Source: Panicum virgatum (taxonomy: Eukaryota > Streptophyta > Magnoliopsida > Poales > Poaceae). Taken from it: a DNA stretch of 64,000 nucleotides. Both the position numbers and the translations under genes were made by a program. The stretch spans positions 26,719,339-26,783,338 of the forward strand of contig NC_053149.1 in NCBI RefSeq assembly GCF_016808335.1. Direction: 5' to 3'. Shown in pieces: positions 32,993 through 43,846 of the stretch; within the stretch, counting starts at the first letter, position 1, and every line of letters begins with the position of its first letter. The notes beneath the pieces were generated by a model. That model was not told where the DNA came from and did no database searches. It saw only the letters and a program-made list of their open reading frames with translations.

Positions 32993-34013
32993 TACCTGGT
33001 TAATGGCTGTGATGGTTTTCTGCTAATTTTAATTCCTCTTTCATGAACCATAAATCTAAGGAACTGACCGACCGACACACCAAATGCACATTTGTTAGGA
33101 TTCTTCTTCAACCCATGTTTTCTAGTACATTCCAAAGCTTTGCGCAAGTCGGCCAAATGTTCTTGGTACCCCTTGGATTTCACCACCACATCATCAATAT
33201 AAATTTCCACAATCTTGCCGATGATCTCATGGAAGATATAATTCATGGCTCTCTGATATGTTGCTCCAGCATTTTTCAACCCAAAGGTCTTGATAATCCA
33301 TTCGAACAAACCAAAATGTCCTGGACATCTGAATGCAGTTTTATGAATATTGCTCCAGCATTTTTCAACCCAAAGGTCATGATAATCCATTCGAACAAAC
33401 CAACATGTCCTGGACATCTGAATGCAGTTTTATGAATATCTTCCTCAACCATAAATATCTAATTATATCCGGAGTTCCCATCCATAAAACTGATCACCTT
33501 GTGTCCTGCAGCAGCATCTACCAACATATCGGCAACTGGCATCGGGTAACCATCCATCGGCGTGGCTTTTTTGAGATCCCCGAAGTCAATACACACACAT
33601 AGCTTTCCATTCTTCTTGTACACATGGACCACATTGGATATCCATTCAACATATCTGCAATGCCTGATGAACTTCACCTCTATTAATTTTGTGATCTCAG
33701 CCTTTATATCTGATAGGATCTTAGGGTTGCACCGTCTTGAACCCTGCTGATGTGGCCGATATCCAGGTTTAATAGGTAACCAATGCACAACAATAGATCA
33801 ATCCAAAGCCGGCATCTCATAATATCCCCAAGCAAAACAATCCTTATATTCTTTTAACAGCTTCACTAATTCTTGCTTGTACTCAGGATCTAACTTGGCA
33901 CTAATAAACGTCGGCCTTGGTCTATCTCCATCCCCAATGTCTACTTCTTCCAAAGCATCAGCCGACGTGAACCCATGCCCCAGCTTCCCTTCATCATCTA
34001 GGAACTCATCCAT
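32993..34013 (-). pseudogene. Element C reverse transcriptase, 5' part, broken
   Basis: From the right: FLDDEGKLGHGFTSADALEEVD and RPTFISAKL, then YKDCFAWGYYEMPAL. A TAG follows, then HWLPIKPGYRPHQQGSRRCNP, FIRHCRYVEWISNVV, LCVCIDFGDLKKATPMDGYPM and VISFMDGNSGYN. A frame break is caused by an 89-bp tandem duplication (33261-33438). The palm then has GLFEWIIKTFGLKNAGATYQRAM, the catalytic IYIDDVVVKS (YIDD) and KCAFGVSVGQFLRF. Conserved FRDLNK is FGDLKK here. The part is cut at 32993 by the solo LTR. Confidence 0.88.
33261..33438. repeat. 89-bp tandem duplication in element C RT
   Basis: Units 33261-33349 and 33350-33438 differ at only a few bases. Each encodes the RT piece from HKTAFRCPGH to GLKNAGA. 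Because 89 is not a multiple of three it shifts the frame. Confidence 0.92.
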
Positions 34014-34603
34014 TAGGAATGGTTTGGGAAACCGACTGCTTGGATTGGTGGAAGCATGGTAACCATGTTAATAGGTGCAGCCGATGACCCTGATTGCTGC
34101 TTATCATCGGCCCTTGGCTTGACACGCCAAACTTCTGGCCTGACTCCTCTCCTGTGAGCCTCCTCTCTTTCTTTTTCCAACGCTTCTATCTGACACAGCC
34201 TCTGAACTCGCCTCTTCTGCGATCTAGTCAAACCCGTTGGACACCACCGAGGCCGATCAATATTATCATGAACAGGCTCTCTTTCTGGGTCCCTGCGATG
34301 TGGGTACTCATCTGTAACCCAGGCATCAGCGGTCCGCTCAACCCGCTCATCGGCAGAAACCCTTCCTCCTGCAGGATCACGTAGCATGGTCCTGCCCCCC
34401 AGCCGATCATGCACTGAAACCCTGCCCCCCAGCCGATCATGCATGGGGATGCGTCTATCATCGCCCCTATCTCTAATGATCGGCCCACGAGGCCTCTTGT
34501 CGAAACGTGGCTTCTTGTGCGATCGGTCTTCACGGTAGAAACCGTTGCACTCTGGACAGCTGTCCACTGTCGGCAGAGTCAAGCCTTCTTCCCAATAGTA
34601 CAC
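34013..34603 (-). pseudogene. Element C gag-pol linker, protease missing
   Basis: An open 196-codon segment: an N-terminal piece with CPECNGFYRED, a basic Arg/Asp-rich section with two HDRLGGR repeats (DNA repeat at about 34380-34447), and RPRWCPTGLTRSQKRRVQRL, the motif also seen in element A near 2200. In element A about 0.5 kb of linker and then the retropepsin come before GQGFTSAD. Here the linker runs within 30 bp into the RT connector, so the protease was deleted. Confidence 0.75.
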
Positions 34604-34660
34604 AAAGAAATGACACCTCCAAAGCCCCTCATGACGTCGCGCAGACTCCTCTCTGTACTG

Positions 34661-37007
34661 TCATCTTTCTTGATCATACTGGAATTTATTCAGCAACATC
34701 TGAGATGTGACCTTCTTCATTGGTGCCGCAGATTCCTCTTTCTGTTGCGGTTCTTTACCCTTGGTTTCATCGGCCGTTATCTGAGCTTTAGGATCAACAG
34801 CTCCAGACTCCTTGGCCAATTGTGATGTGAGCACCTTTGCCTGCAACGCGTTCCTTTTCCCTCCAACATCTACCATGTTAGCAGGAAATGGGTGCCCATC
34901 AATCTTCATCGGCTTTTTGGGTGTCCCAAACTTGAGCCTACTCTGCTCTATAGCCGATTGTATCTGCTGACGAAACACTTTGCACTCATTTATATCATGA
35001 GACATTGCATTGTGCCATTTGCAGTACTTGATGTTCTTCAATTCTTGATCTGTCGGGATCTTGTGATATGGTTTCAGCTTAATCTGTCCCTCTGACAGCA
35101 ACAGGTCGAAGATCTTGTCAGCTTTAGTAATGTCAAACCCATCTGGTTATCATCTGAATCAGAGGCATTTGAGAAGTTAGCAAAATTAACTTTCTTCTGA
35201 AAGTTGTTCCTCTTCTGCTCATACGGTTTGATCTCCCCCGTCATCCTATGAGCCATCTGACAGATGCTGTAGAACTCTTGGGAGGCGTATTTCTCCTTGA
35301 TGTGTGGCAAGAGTCCTTGGAATGCAACTTCTGCAAGCTGCTAATCAGACAGAACTAGACTAAAACACCGATTCTTGACATCTCTGAACCTCTGAATAAA
35401 GGCGGCGACCGATTCATTATTTCTTTGTCTCAAGTTGGTAAAATCGGTCAGCTTCATCTCTTCTATACCAGAATAGAAGAACTGATGGAACTGCTTCTCC
35501 AGATCGGCCCAGAATATTATGGAGTTGGCCGGCAATGTCGTGAACCATGTAAAGGCCGATCCAGAAAGAGACATAGAGAACAGACACACCTTCAATGCGT
35601 CGTTCTGAGCAGCTTCCCCACACTGCAAGACGAATCTGTTGATGTGTTCACTATGGAGACCTCCCCTTGCCCAGAAAATTTGGTGAAATCTGGAAGCTTG
35701 TACTTGTGGGGCAACGGCAGTTGATCATATGCAGCTGGATATGGAATTCTGTACATCAGATTCTGCTGCTTTGGCTTCAAACCAAACTGATCCCTCATCA
35801 CTTCAGCAATCTTGGACGCCCAGTCAATCTGCTGACCTTTAGTTGAAGCTGACTGTAGCATGGGCAAAGCTATCGGCAAGGTTGTCGATGCTGGTTGTGC
35901 ATTGGGTGTAGCCATCGGCTGAGCAGCTGATGCTGTTCGCGTAACTTGCTAAGTGACTTGATTGGATAGTGACTGATAGAGCACCATCTCATTGCTGTGA
36001 CAACTCTATGCTGACCTCTGATTAGGTTGTTGCTGTGCCATAGGAGGTACATTGGGCATGTTCACGTGACGCACAAAACCAGTCACAGGATCATGGAACA
36101 CCCAAGTAACTCCATTGGCATGAGGAAGTCTATTTGCCAGGACCTCTATAGGAGAGTTAGGCTGGATCATCATTGCCAAATTCTGCTGTTGAGGTGTCGG
36201 CCATGCAGCCGACATATTGCTTGGACTCGCTAGCGATGGCGCTGACGCAGGTGTAACCGTCGGCTGCGCAGACGGTACGGTGTTTTGAGATTGGGTCAGC
36301 TGTGGAGCCGACGCATTAACTTGCTGATTCATCGACTATGAAGCCGATGTACTTGGCTGCCCTACCACAGATGACATCATATACTCTGGAGGCATACCAA
36401 ATCCAGTAGTAGGATCCCAGCCAACAGGGAACCCTGGCATGTAGCTTCTCTGTGCATGTGTAGCCATCGGTGTGGAACTGGTGTACACAGGAGGAAACCG
36501 AGTTGGTGCTGCAGTACTAATCGGTCGTGCATCTACGATATTCCCATCTGTTTGAGCTTGAGGGTCAATTGGTGATGTCTCAATAGCCGATCCAGTAGGG
36601 GAAAACACCATCTAACTGGCCTGTTGATAAGACGGTTCCACGAAGCCAAGCATCCCTCTATCTTGCAGCGTCATGAGCACGGCATTGTGAACAGAATTGG
36701 CCATGATCGGAGCATGACTCAAGAAAGCTTACCCGATCACTTGATTCATCATATGTACCATCATGTCCTCCTTTTGTGACTCATCATAGGGTAGAAGAGT
36801 AGGAAAATCATACTTTTTGAATACCTCTCCACTCCTATTGGTGCTGAAGGATAAAAGGCACCGCCGCTCATAATCTTCAATGGCTGCCTTGAGTTCTGCC
36901 TTTTGTTCCTCCTTCAGCTGGTCCTTGTCGATCGGGATCTGGTTCTGTGGGGAAACCTTACCCTTCTCTTCAGTTGACATCTTGATGTTTCTTGTCCCAC
37001 CGGGCAT
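34661..37007 (-). pseudogene. gag: Element C gag, multiple stops
   Basis: The first ATG (37007) lies inside the primer site and gives MPGGTRNIKMSTEEKGK. Several open pieces follow, separated by in-frame stops near 36729, 36612, 36333 and 36006: a Pro/Gln/Ala-rich N-terminal domain (36611-35592), then the capsid (CLFSMSLSGSAFTWFTTLPANSI, LEKQFHQFFYSG, AAFIQRFRDVKNRCFSL). A frameshift near 35640 and a stop at 35341 follow. The Tat-type knuckle C-x2-H-x4-H-x4-C is intact as CKWHNAMSHDINEC near 35020, followed by VFRQQIQSAIEQSRLKFG. The gene would give the RNA-packing particle; as it stands it cannot. Confidence 0.8.
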
Positions 37008-37011
37008 GCCA
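36994..37011 (-). other. Element C primer binding site
   Basis: The - strand reads TGGCATGCCCGGTGGGAC, seven bases inside the 5' LTR. I recall this type from RIRE2-like grass elements, probably for a tRNA-Arg; the tRNA assignment is from memory. Confidence 0.65.
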
Positions 37012-37018
37012 AAAGATG

Positions 37019-38045
37019 TGTTGACGCGAAACGATCACACACGTACCAAGCCCGAGAGCCCTGTACGCCAAGCTTGGACTGTACTTGATTCAAACCAAGG
37101 TGTGCCAGTCAATTTGACCTGTAAATTGACAAAAAAACAACAAACCGTCAAATTCAAGAGTGTATTGGCTGGATTTCCGAATCACTCTTACACAACGTAT
37201 CGGCAAGGTTCTGCCGATATAGAAAACGATAGCAGATTGGGTATAAAGGGCGTGTAATAAAGGCGATCTATAGGGAATCGGCAATGAGCTGCCGATACCA
37301 GTATGTAACTAGACGGCTAGATCTAGAGCCGACGCGTGCTAGGTAACTATGTACAAACCCACGAATGTATGGATCTGTACAAAGCTAAGCTTGTAACCGA
37401 TCTAATCAGCTTTGCAAAGTTTATCGTGATAAACAAGGAGCTTACAGCCAATTAGACAGATCACTAAGCCGGATAGTTTTTGAATAAATCAAAACGAGAA
37501 AACAGCGATACGCGCGAGATCAAAGCTTAGATAAATTCGGTAAATTTTGAATAGATCTGAACGAAGCCACAGCAATGCACCCGGAAGCTAAAGCTCAGAT
37601 TTACTCGACAAACTATGACTTACCAGTAAACCAAGTCGCTCGAATGTGAGGCGTCCTTGATCCGCTTGAAAGAACTCGTAGGAAAAAGAAAAAAGGATGG
37701 CGAAGTCGCCGACGAGAAAGTAAATTTAAGTAGTAAAGTTGTGTTTGTTGGATTTGTATCAATCTTTTACAATAGCCGGGGATTCATATTTATACCCCAC
37801 GCTAACACAATCCCAGCCGATCACGGCAAATCACAAATCTATTCTATAAAACAAAACGAATTCTAAAACTAGATAACTCTTGCCAAACCGAAGCCAAAAT
37901 ATCTGGTCAACTTCCCCTTCTCCAGTCAACAAGATTTTCAACGGTGATGCATGATCACCCCTCCAAGTCCACCGATCATACCATACAGAACCTTTTCTCC
38001 TTTGCAACATTCCTTCTTGACACGTGTCAAAATCTGGTGTCAACA
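37019..38045 (-). repeat. Element C 5' LTR (1027 bp)
   Basis: Begins TGTTGACGCG and ends GTGTCAACA on the + strand. A TATA-like GGTATAAATATG lies on the - strand at 37785-37796; the 3' LTR copy has TACAAATATG there, so only this LTR keeps a good box. Confidence 0.93.
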
Positions 38046-38050
38046 CCCCG

Positions 38051-38155
38051 CTCTTGCAAATAGCTATTTCTAGCTGAGAGAAGCATGAGTGGGTACCGCA
38101 CCTGCCCCTACAAATGGGTTATTACCTGTTCCTAAATACCCTTTTTGTAGTAGTG
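38051..38155. mobile_element. CACTA transposon terminus (right end)
   Basis: It ends with the reverse complement of CACTACTACAAAAAGG at 38140-38155, the classic CACTA terminal inverted repeat. Subterminal blocks such as GCCCCTACAAATGGG precede it. It joins the CACTA-like piece at 17180-17661 across element C. No transposase is in the window. Confidence 0.75.
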
Positions 38156-38460
38156 AAGGGAATGCATAATTTTTGGGGACAACAAATATGAGCATTCTTT
38201 ACCATACTAGCTATCCAAATATCCAGTATCTTATTTTGTCACCAATTTATTAATACTTTGTTTTTTTCATTTAATTATTGGTTGACTTATTACTATGTTG
38301 AATTGATGTTGGATTTGGTTGGTTTATTTTTTGTATTATAGTGGTAAATGATGAATTACACAATTAATGATGTCATTAGCGGTTGTTAATGATTGAGAGA
38401 CACACCCATGCATCCTGGTGCTCCCGAAGGTGTGTCACTTCAACCTTTGGACCTGTATAA
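38156..38460. other. AT-rich stretch with no recognised content
   Basis: About 300 bp beyond the CACTA end. No ORF, no repeat seen. Confidence 0.5.
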
Positions 38461-38734
38461 GAGCAGGTACAATAAGGGTTTATTAGCCCGTCCATGTCAG
38501 CAACAGTCTTATGTGGATGAGAGACACCTCTGGCACGAGAAACAAAGCACAAAAGTCGATTTTGGACCCCAACCTGTCTCTTGCGCACAGATTTCATGGG
38601 CTTTCATTTATTTTTGTATGTAAAAATTTAATATTCCCATACCCCATAAGAGACAGATTATTGTAGCATATGTCTCCAAGTGTGTCTCTAGACAACATGG
38701 AAGGGGATTAAAGCCCCTCTTATTGCCCTTGCTC
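38461..38734. mobile_element. Tourist-like MITE (274 bp)
   Basis: Inverted termini GAGCAGGTACAATAAGGG and, at the other end, GAGCAAGGGCAATAAGAGG, flanked by TAA on both sides (38458-38460 and 38735-38737). A 3-bp TAA duplication and size suit PIF/Harbinger-derived MITEs. Confidence 0.7.
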
Positions 38735-38908
38735 TAAGTATATACTCCCGCCTTCCTCGATTCTTAGGCGTATCAGGGCAGTCCCAATGGCCAGTGTCTA
38801 GGAGTAGTTTCCAAGAGAAAAAAAAGAAGTAATTAATGTCAATAGAAACTATCATTCCCAACCCATGGTTTCTATATTAATGGTCACACAAAGAATGACT
38901 TAAATGCC

Positions 38909-41900
38909 TGTAACATCCCAACAATCCACAAAATAAATCACACGCTAAGTTATTTTCAAAAATTATTTTTCATCGTTGAGCTCAAGATCCTCCTGAACAC
39001 CCGATGTCCCATCTTCTTTTTCCCACTCTGCGCGATGCGCTGCGTGTCGCCCGACAACGCGCACGTGGCCGACCAGCCACGGTCAACGCCGCGATCAGCG
39101 CCGGCGCGAATCTCTCCCTCTCTCTTTTTCTCTCTCTCCTCTCCTTTTTCCTTTTTCTTTTTCCATTTTTCTTTTCCCTTTCTCTTTTCTTCTTTTCTTT
39201 TCTTTCCTCTCTCCTCCCTTCTCACTCCTTTCTCCTCTCTGCCGCGCGCGCTCGGCCCCCCCTCGCTCCTGCGCACATGCTCGGCCGCTCCACGCAGCCC
39301 GCTCGGTGCGCCGCCTCGCCCGCGCATGTGCGCGCCTCCGCTCCGGCCGACCTCCACGCGCCCACGCTTCCCCTACCCACTGCGCGAACGCTGCTGCGCG
39401 CGCACGCGCACGCGCACGTGCACGCGCACGCTCACGCCGCCGCTGCGCCCACTGCTCACGCTGGGCGAGCCGCTCGCCGCACTCACGCCGAGCAGCGCAC
39501 GCGCACCCGGCCACCCCACGCGCCCCACGCGCGCGCGACCACGCGCACCGCATGGCCGGACCGCCAGTCGCCCCGCTCGTCGCTGCATCGCTCCGCTGCA
39601 GCGCCTCACCGCTCGAGCTGCGCAACACGACGCCACGCTGAGCGGCCGGCCCACCACGTGCCCGCGCACCTGCCCGAGTCGTCGCATCGCCCTGGCCACC
39701 GCGAATCGCGCCACCGCGTCGCGACGCCGCCAAACACCATTAATGGCCACGAAGCTGCCTCGCCGGCCTCCACCCATGTCCCGCCAAGCTTCCACCGCCT
39801 TGCCGCGCCTTAAAATAGGCCTCTCCCCTCGCTGCCGAGCTCCACAAGCCACCGCACAAGCCCCTCCCCAAACTCCCGAAGCCCGCCGCCGCCGCTCCCG
39901 TCGTCCCGCCTCCTCACGTCGCCCCGGCCCAAGGTAGGGGGCGCACCGGGTTCCTCCCTTCCTCCTCTCCCTTTTCCCCCACCCCCCGGCCGCCACCGCG
40001 CTCCGCAACGCCGCCGCCACAAGCACCGCCGCCTGCCACCCGCCGGCCTCCGTGGCGCCGCCGCCTCGCTGCGTCCCAGCTCAAATCAAGGGGGGAGCAA
40101 GTTCCCCATGGCCTTCTCTCCTTTTTCCCCTCCCCATGGCTGCCACCGAGCCCCAGGCCGCCGGCCCAGGGCCGCCGCCGGCGCCCCTGTCTCCCCCTCC
40201 CCTATTTCGGTCGGGAGGAAGGAGAAGGCAGGGCCGTTTTGCCCAAAGGCCCCTGGCCTTTCCTTCTTTTATTTAAAAACCCTTCCACCCTTTTAATCTT
40301 TTGGAAACCCCCATATTCTCCCTATTTAAAGAAAGACCCTTCCACTATATAGAACTAATTATGAATAAACCCCTACACCTTTTCAGTTTGTCCGGATATT
40401 TCTAGAAATTACGATCAGGCCCTTCCACTCTCAGAAATAATTACACATAGGTCCCTGACTCCTTATTTAACCCCTAAACTTTTATATAACCTATCATTTC
40501 ATGCGCCAAACGACCTCGGATTGACCTAAAACTTTACCACACCTGTCATAACATAGTTTTGTCCATGCCATTAGGAAATTTCCCAAAAATATTACTTCTA
40601 TCTCCATACCTTATTTGTTTCCGAATCGAGCTCAACGATAAAGCTTTTATTTTTTTTCCTGATTGTGTGCTTGTCTGTATACGTCGTAGATCACGGTGTA
40701 AACGAAGGAGAGCCCATCGACGAGTAGTACTGTGAGCAAGCGAACAAGGACCAGTTCCACGACCTCGAACCCGAAGGACAGTGCTTCGACCAGGACCTCC
40801 CGGAAGGAATTGAAGACGGCAAGTTCAATCCCATCCTTTGATGCATGCTTTTGTCCTAGTTTTTATAAACACAACCTATTGGCCTATTTTACAAAATTGC
40901 ATATGTTTTGTCTGCTGAAAATACGGTTGGATAGCCACCCCTTGATTTGTTATAACCATTCCTTGACCACCTAGATTAACGTCTGAAGGTGTTTTGTTTG
41001 GACGTTAATCGCTGCTAAAACGCTAAGGATCTTATACACAATACAACTTGTTTTATAAAGAAAAGGTGTGTGTGTGTGTGTGGGAAGGGATTAAAAGTGG
41101 AATTTTCGAAAGATAAGTCTAGACGGGATGGATGGCATTTCTGTGTGATTTACCGATTGGTGTGCTTGTGCCTGTGTGGCAGAGTAAGGAAGGGAGATAT
41201 CCATCTTGTCACAACTAAGGACCGAGTTGGTGTGTCATCTCACCTAACTCCACTATCGTGCAAACCAGTTGACCGTTGAATGGGCAACGGCTTAGCATAA
41301 ACCCCACTAGTTAGTCTGATAGCTATCAGGAGAGCTAAGAGCGACGGGTGATCAAGGAGAAGGGATTAGCTCTGTGTGACTTATGCCCCGGTTACAACCT
41401 CTGGGTTAGGTCGATGACCCCTTGGTGGATCCCGTGATGGCTAGTCAGGTCTAGCTAAGGTGGGTAATGGCTTTGTTGGGATCTACACCGATACTATGGT
41501 GTTCGAGCTGTGGTACCCCGCTTGTGGGTAAAGTTGCACACCTCTGCAGAGTTAAAACCTATTCGAATAGCCGTGCCCACGGTACCGGGCGAGTTATGGT
41601 GTGGTCACATAACTAGTGTTTATTTTGGGATGGGTTGGCGTGAGTTGTTTTGGAAATGTGTCCGGCAGTTGTGCCATGTGCTACGGCGGATGAGGAGTCC
41701 GGTAGCAGCTTAAAACTTGAATCCTGTGTGGATCAACCCCTCGTGTTACTCGGTACAAGAAAACTGGTTTTGGAAATGCTTGCTTTCAAATGAACCCTTG
41801 CATAAAATCTAGCTTTCCGCAAAAGTAAACCTTAACCTTATCCTTGAATTACCCTGTGCATAATATTCTGTTTATTCCCCCTCCGTGGGTGTAGTTGGAC

Positions 41901-42246
41901 TTGCTGAGTACGTTTGTACTCACCCCATTCTTAATTTTTACAGAGGAAGACCCAGATTTCGTTCCCGAGGACATCGAGTAGGGTATCGTCCTACACCTAG
42001 CCTTGCCTGTGGATTAGGGTCACCCGTAGGAGATCCCGCATGGCGCAAGACTCTGATGACCCCCTTTTCATAATTAATATCGTTGTGTGGGTGTGGGTTG
42101 TAATCCTCGCGATAGTGGCGCTTCTCTGCCCATTACCGCATAGAGTTGTACGGTGATGAACCATCTGATGTAATAAATGTGTCATCAGCCTCCTGGGACT
42201 GATGTTAACATCACATTTAAATCTTCTCTTATGAGAGGACGCTTCA
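38909..42246 (+). mobile_element. Solo LTR of a Tekay-type element (3338 bp)
   Basis: Begins TGTAACATCC, ends ACGCTTCA, with the target duplication ATGCC at 38904-38908 and 42247-42251. It has the same layout as the LTR of element D: an AT-rich start, a CT-rich block (39115-39240), a very GC-rich block (39240-40220), and near the end the GAGTACGTTTGTACTCA type sequence followed by GAGGAAGACC. Sequence identity to D is low, so it is a separate family. No gag or pol is present. Confidence 0.85.
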
Positions 42247-42251
42247 ATGCC

Positions 42252-42958
42252 ACACAAAAAGAAGATAGATCAATTGTGGCAATTTTTCCTCTGCAGCCAA
42301 CGTGACCACATCATAGTAGCCAAACCTTATACCAGATTAGCAGATGAAGCCACATATATGTCAAGTTAAAAGAGTGCACATAATAATACACAGAGCTTCA
42401 ATCCAACATATTTTAGCATGAAACCACTTATTGGCTACTATTGCGCTTGCATGTGACATTGGATGGTGGAGCAGAGCCACAGCTCCAGCTCAATATCTCA
42501 GGACTAGCTTTGGGTTTGGCGAGTGAGAGCGGGAAGCGGTGGCCGCGCGGGAAGGAAGCACGGCCGGCGGCATGGGCGGTGGCGTGCGCGGTCGTGGGAG
42601 GCAGCATGCGTGCGCGGGAGGCGAGCGTCGGCGGCGGCGCGCGGGCGGGAAGCGAGCGTGGGCGGGAAGCGAGCTGGGCGGCGGCGCGCGCGGGAGTGCA
42701 AGAGCACGGGAAGCTAGCGCAGGTGAAGAGGCGCGCGCGGGAGCTGCCCGTCGCGGGTGGAGAGGCGGCGGCGGCGCACAGGATCTGGGAGGAAGAGCCC
42801 AATGGCTTTTTGGTCGTTTCCTCGCGTCTTGATTCGCGTGAGGATGTCGTTTCACGATTTCTTGCTTTCATACTCTCACTCTGCAATAACTTCATTGCCA
42901 CATCACCAAATTGTTGAGTTGTCACTATAATTAAGAGGAATAGAAACTACTATTAATA
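42252..42958. other. Inner sequence of the TIR transposon, GC-rich block
   Basis: 42252-42500 is ordinary AT-rich DNA. 42520-42790 is about 80 percent G+C with GGCGGGAAGCGAGCG repeats and gives ORFs in several frames at once, which marks them as spurious. It could be a captured host 5' region; I recognise nothing in it. Confidence 0.5.
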
Positions 42959-43172
42959 CTCCATTGGGACTGCCCTCAAAGAGTATCACAGACCAAGGTG
43001 TACAGTCTGCGTTTGGGTTAGCGTTAATGCTGCGTAGGTTTGCATGGCTGCATGCAAACGGCGCTTCGATTACCGAGGACGATGATTACTGGGAGTTGGA
43101 GGAGTCCCGAGGGTGCGCAGTCTATTTTGGAAAAAGCAGAAAAGGCTCGTACGCCTAAGAATTGATGGAGTA

Positions 43173-43837
43173 CTATATGTAAACACTCATGAGATCAATA
43201 CAGGTAATCATTCCGCTACTCTTTGTCTCCTGAGTACATTTACATTTAACACTATGATGAATATTGGGTGTGGAGACATAGTGAAATGGAAGGAGTATGG
43301 TACTATATATACTACTGTACAAGTCAAGCCAAATCTATCTTCCCAGATTGATCTTTCATGTAAGCGAATGTTATTTCAAATGGCGTGAGACTTAACAATG
43401 CACAAAATTTATACTAGATAAAGTTTGGACCTAAATAAAAGGGTATATTTACATGTTATATAGTGGAGGCGATGAAGCCATGAAAAATTGTTGTCATGCA
43501 TGGTCACTACAAAAACTAACAGCAACTCAGGAAGTAGTTACAGTTTATGGATATAGTCCTCGATATTATAAAACTAGACACTCCATCATCAATTGGATCT
43601 GTAGCAAAAATTCTTGTTGCTGATACGATTTTGCACATATTTTTCTACCAAGCTGATAGACCAAATGAGAAGTGATAAGATGCTTTTCGATTCAGAAATA
43701 CTGTTTAATCGGTGACAGACTTTTTATCATGTTGCACATTGTGAATGCAAAACATGCCGCTCATTTTTCTTAGAGTTTTAGGGCCACGGCCCTCGCCTTA
43801 CCTAAAGGACAGAGAACATAAATTACGTTTTATAGTA
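43173..43837. other. AT-rich stretch with no recognised content
   Basis: About 0.66 kb between the Stowaway MITE and the MULE. No convincing ORF or repeat. Confidence 0.5.
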
Positions 43838-43846
43838 TAGTTTTAA

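Larger units (their letters stand above)
17667..38045 (-). mobile_element. Element C: Tat-type Ty3/gypsy retrotransposon with nested insertions
   Basis: It has LTRs of 1025 bp (17667-18691) and 1027 bp (37019-38045), with the 5-bp target duplication CCCCG at 17662-17666 and 38046-38050. On the - strand: PBS, gag, a linker, RT, RNase H, archaeal-type RNase H, integrase, then an antisense gene, the polypurine tract and the 3' LTR. Two later insertions split it: element D (19919-29131) and a solo LTR (31719-32988). Without these it is about 9.9 kb. The LTRs differ by several percent by eye, so it is older than D. The protease domain seen in element A is missing, and gag carries many stops. The integrase half of pol is still open for 769 codons. 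Confidence 0.93.
38776..42975. mobile_element. Non-autonomous TIR transposon inside the Stowaway MITE, itself split by a solo LTR
   Basis: The 15-bp perfect terminal inverted repeat is GGGCAGTCCCAATGG, flanked by TCA on both sides (38773-38775, 42976-42978). Once the solo LTR is taken out about 0.86 kb remains, including a GC-rich block at 42520-42790. No transposase. The 3-bp duplication suggests PIF/Harbinger or CACTA affinity, but I cannot assign the family. Confidence 0.75.
38745..43170. mobile_element. Stowaway-like MITE split by a nested transposon
   Basis: Termini CTCCCGCCTTCCTCGATTC and CTCCATCAATTCTTAGGCG (reverse complement of 43150-43170), both followed by TTCTTAGGCGTA, with a TA on each outer side (38743-38744, 43171-43172). 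Its own sequence is only 38745-38775 and 42979-43170, about 220 bp. The element at 38776-42975 fills the rest. Confidence 0.75.

Noticed and set aside
39004..40026. Overlapping ORFs of 212-300 codons
   Set aside because: GC-rich and CT-rich part of the solo LTR at 38909-42246. Frames on both strands overlap fully and the composition is low-complexity.
42428..42925. ORFs of 158-165 codons on both strands
   Set aside because: GC-rich block inside a TIR transposon, no domain, mirrored frames.
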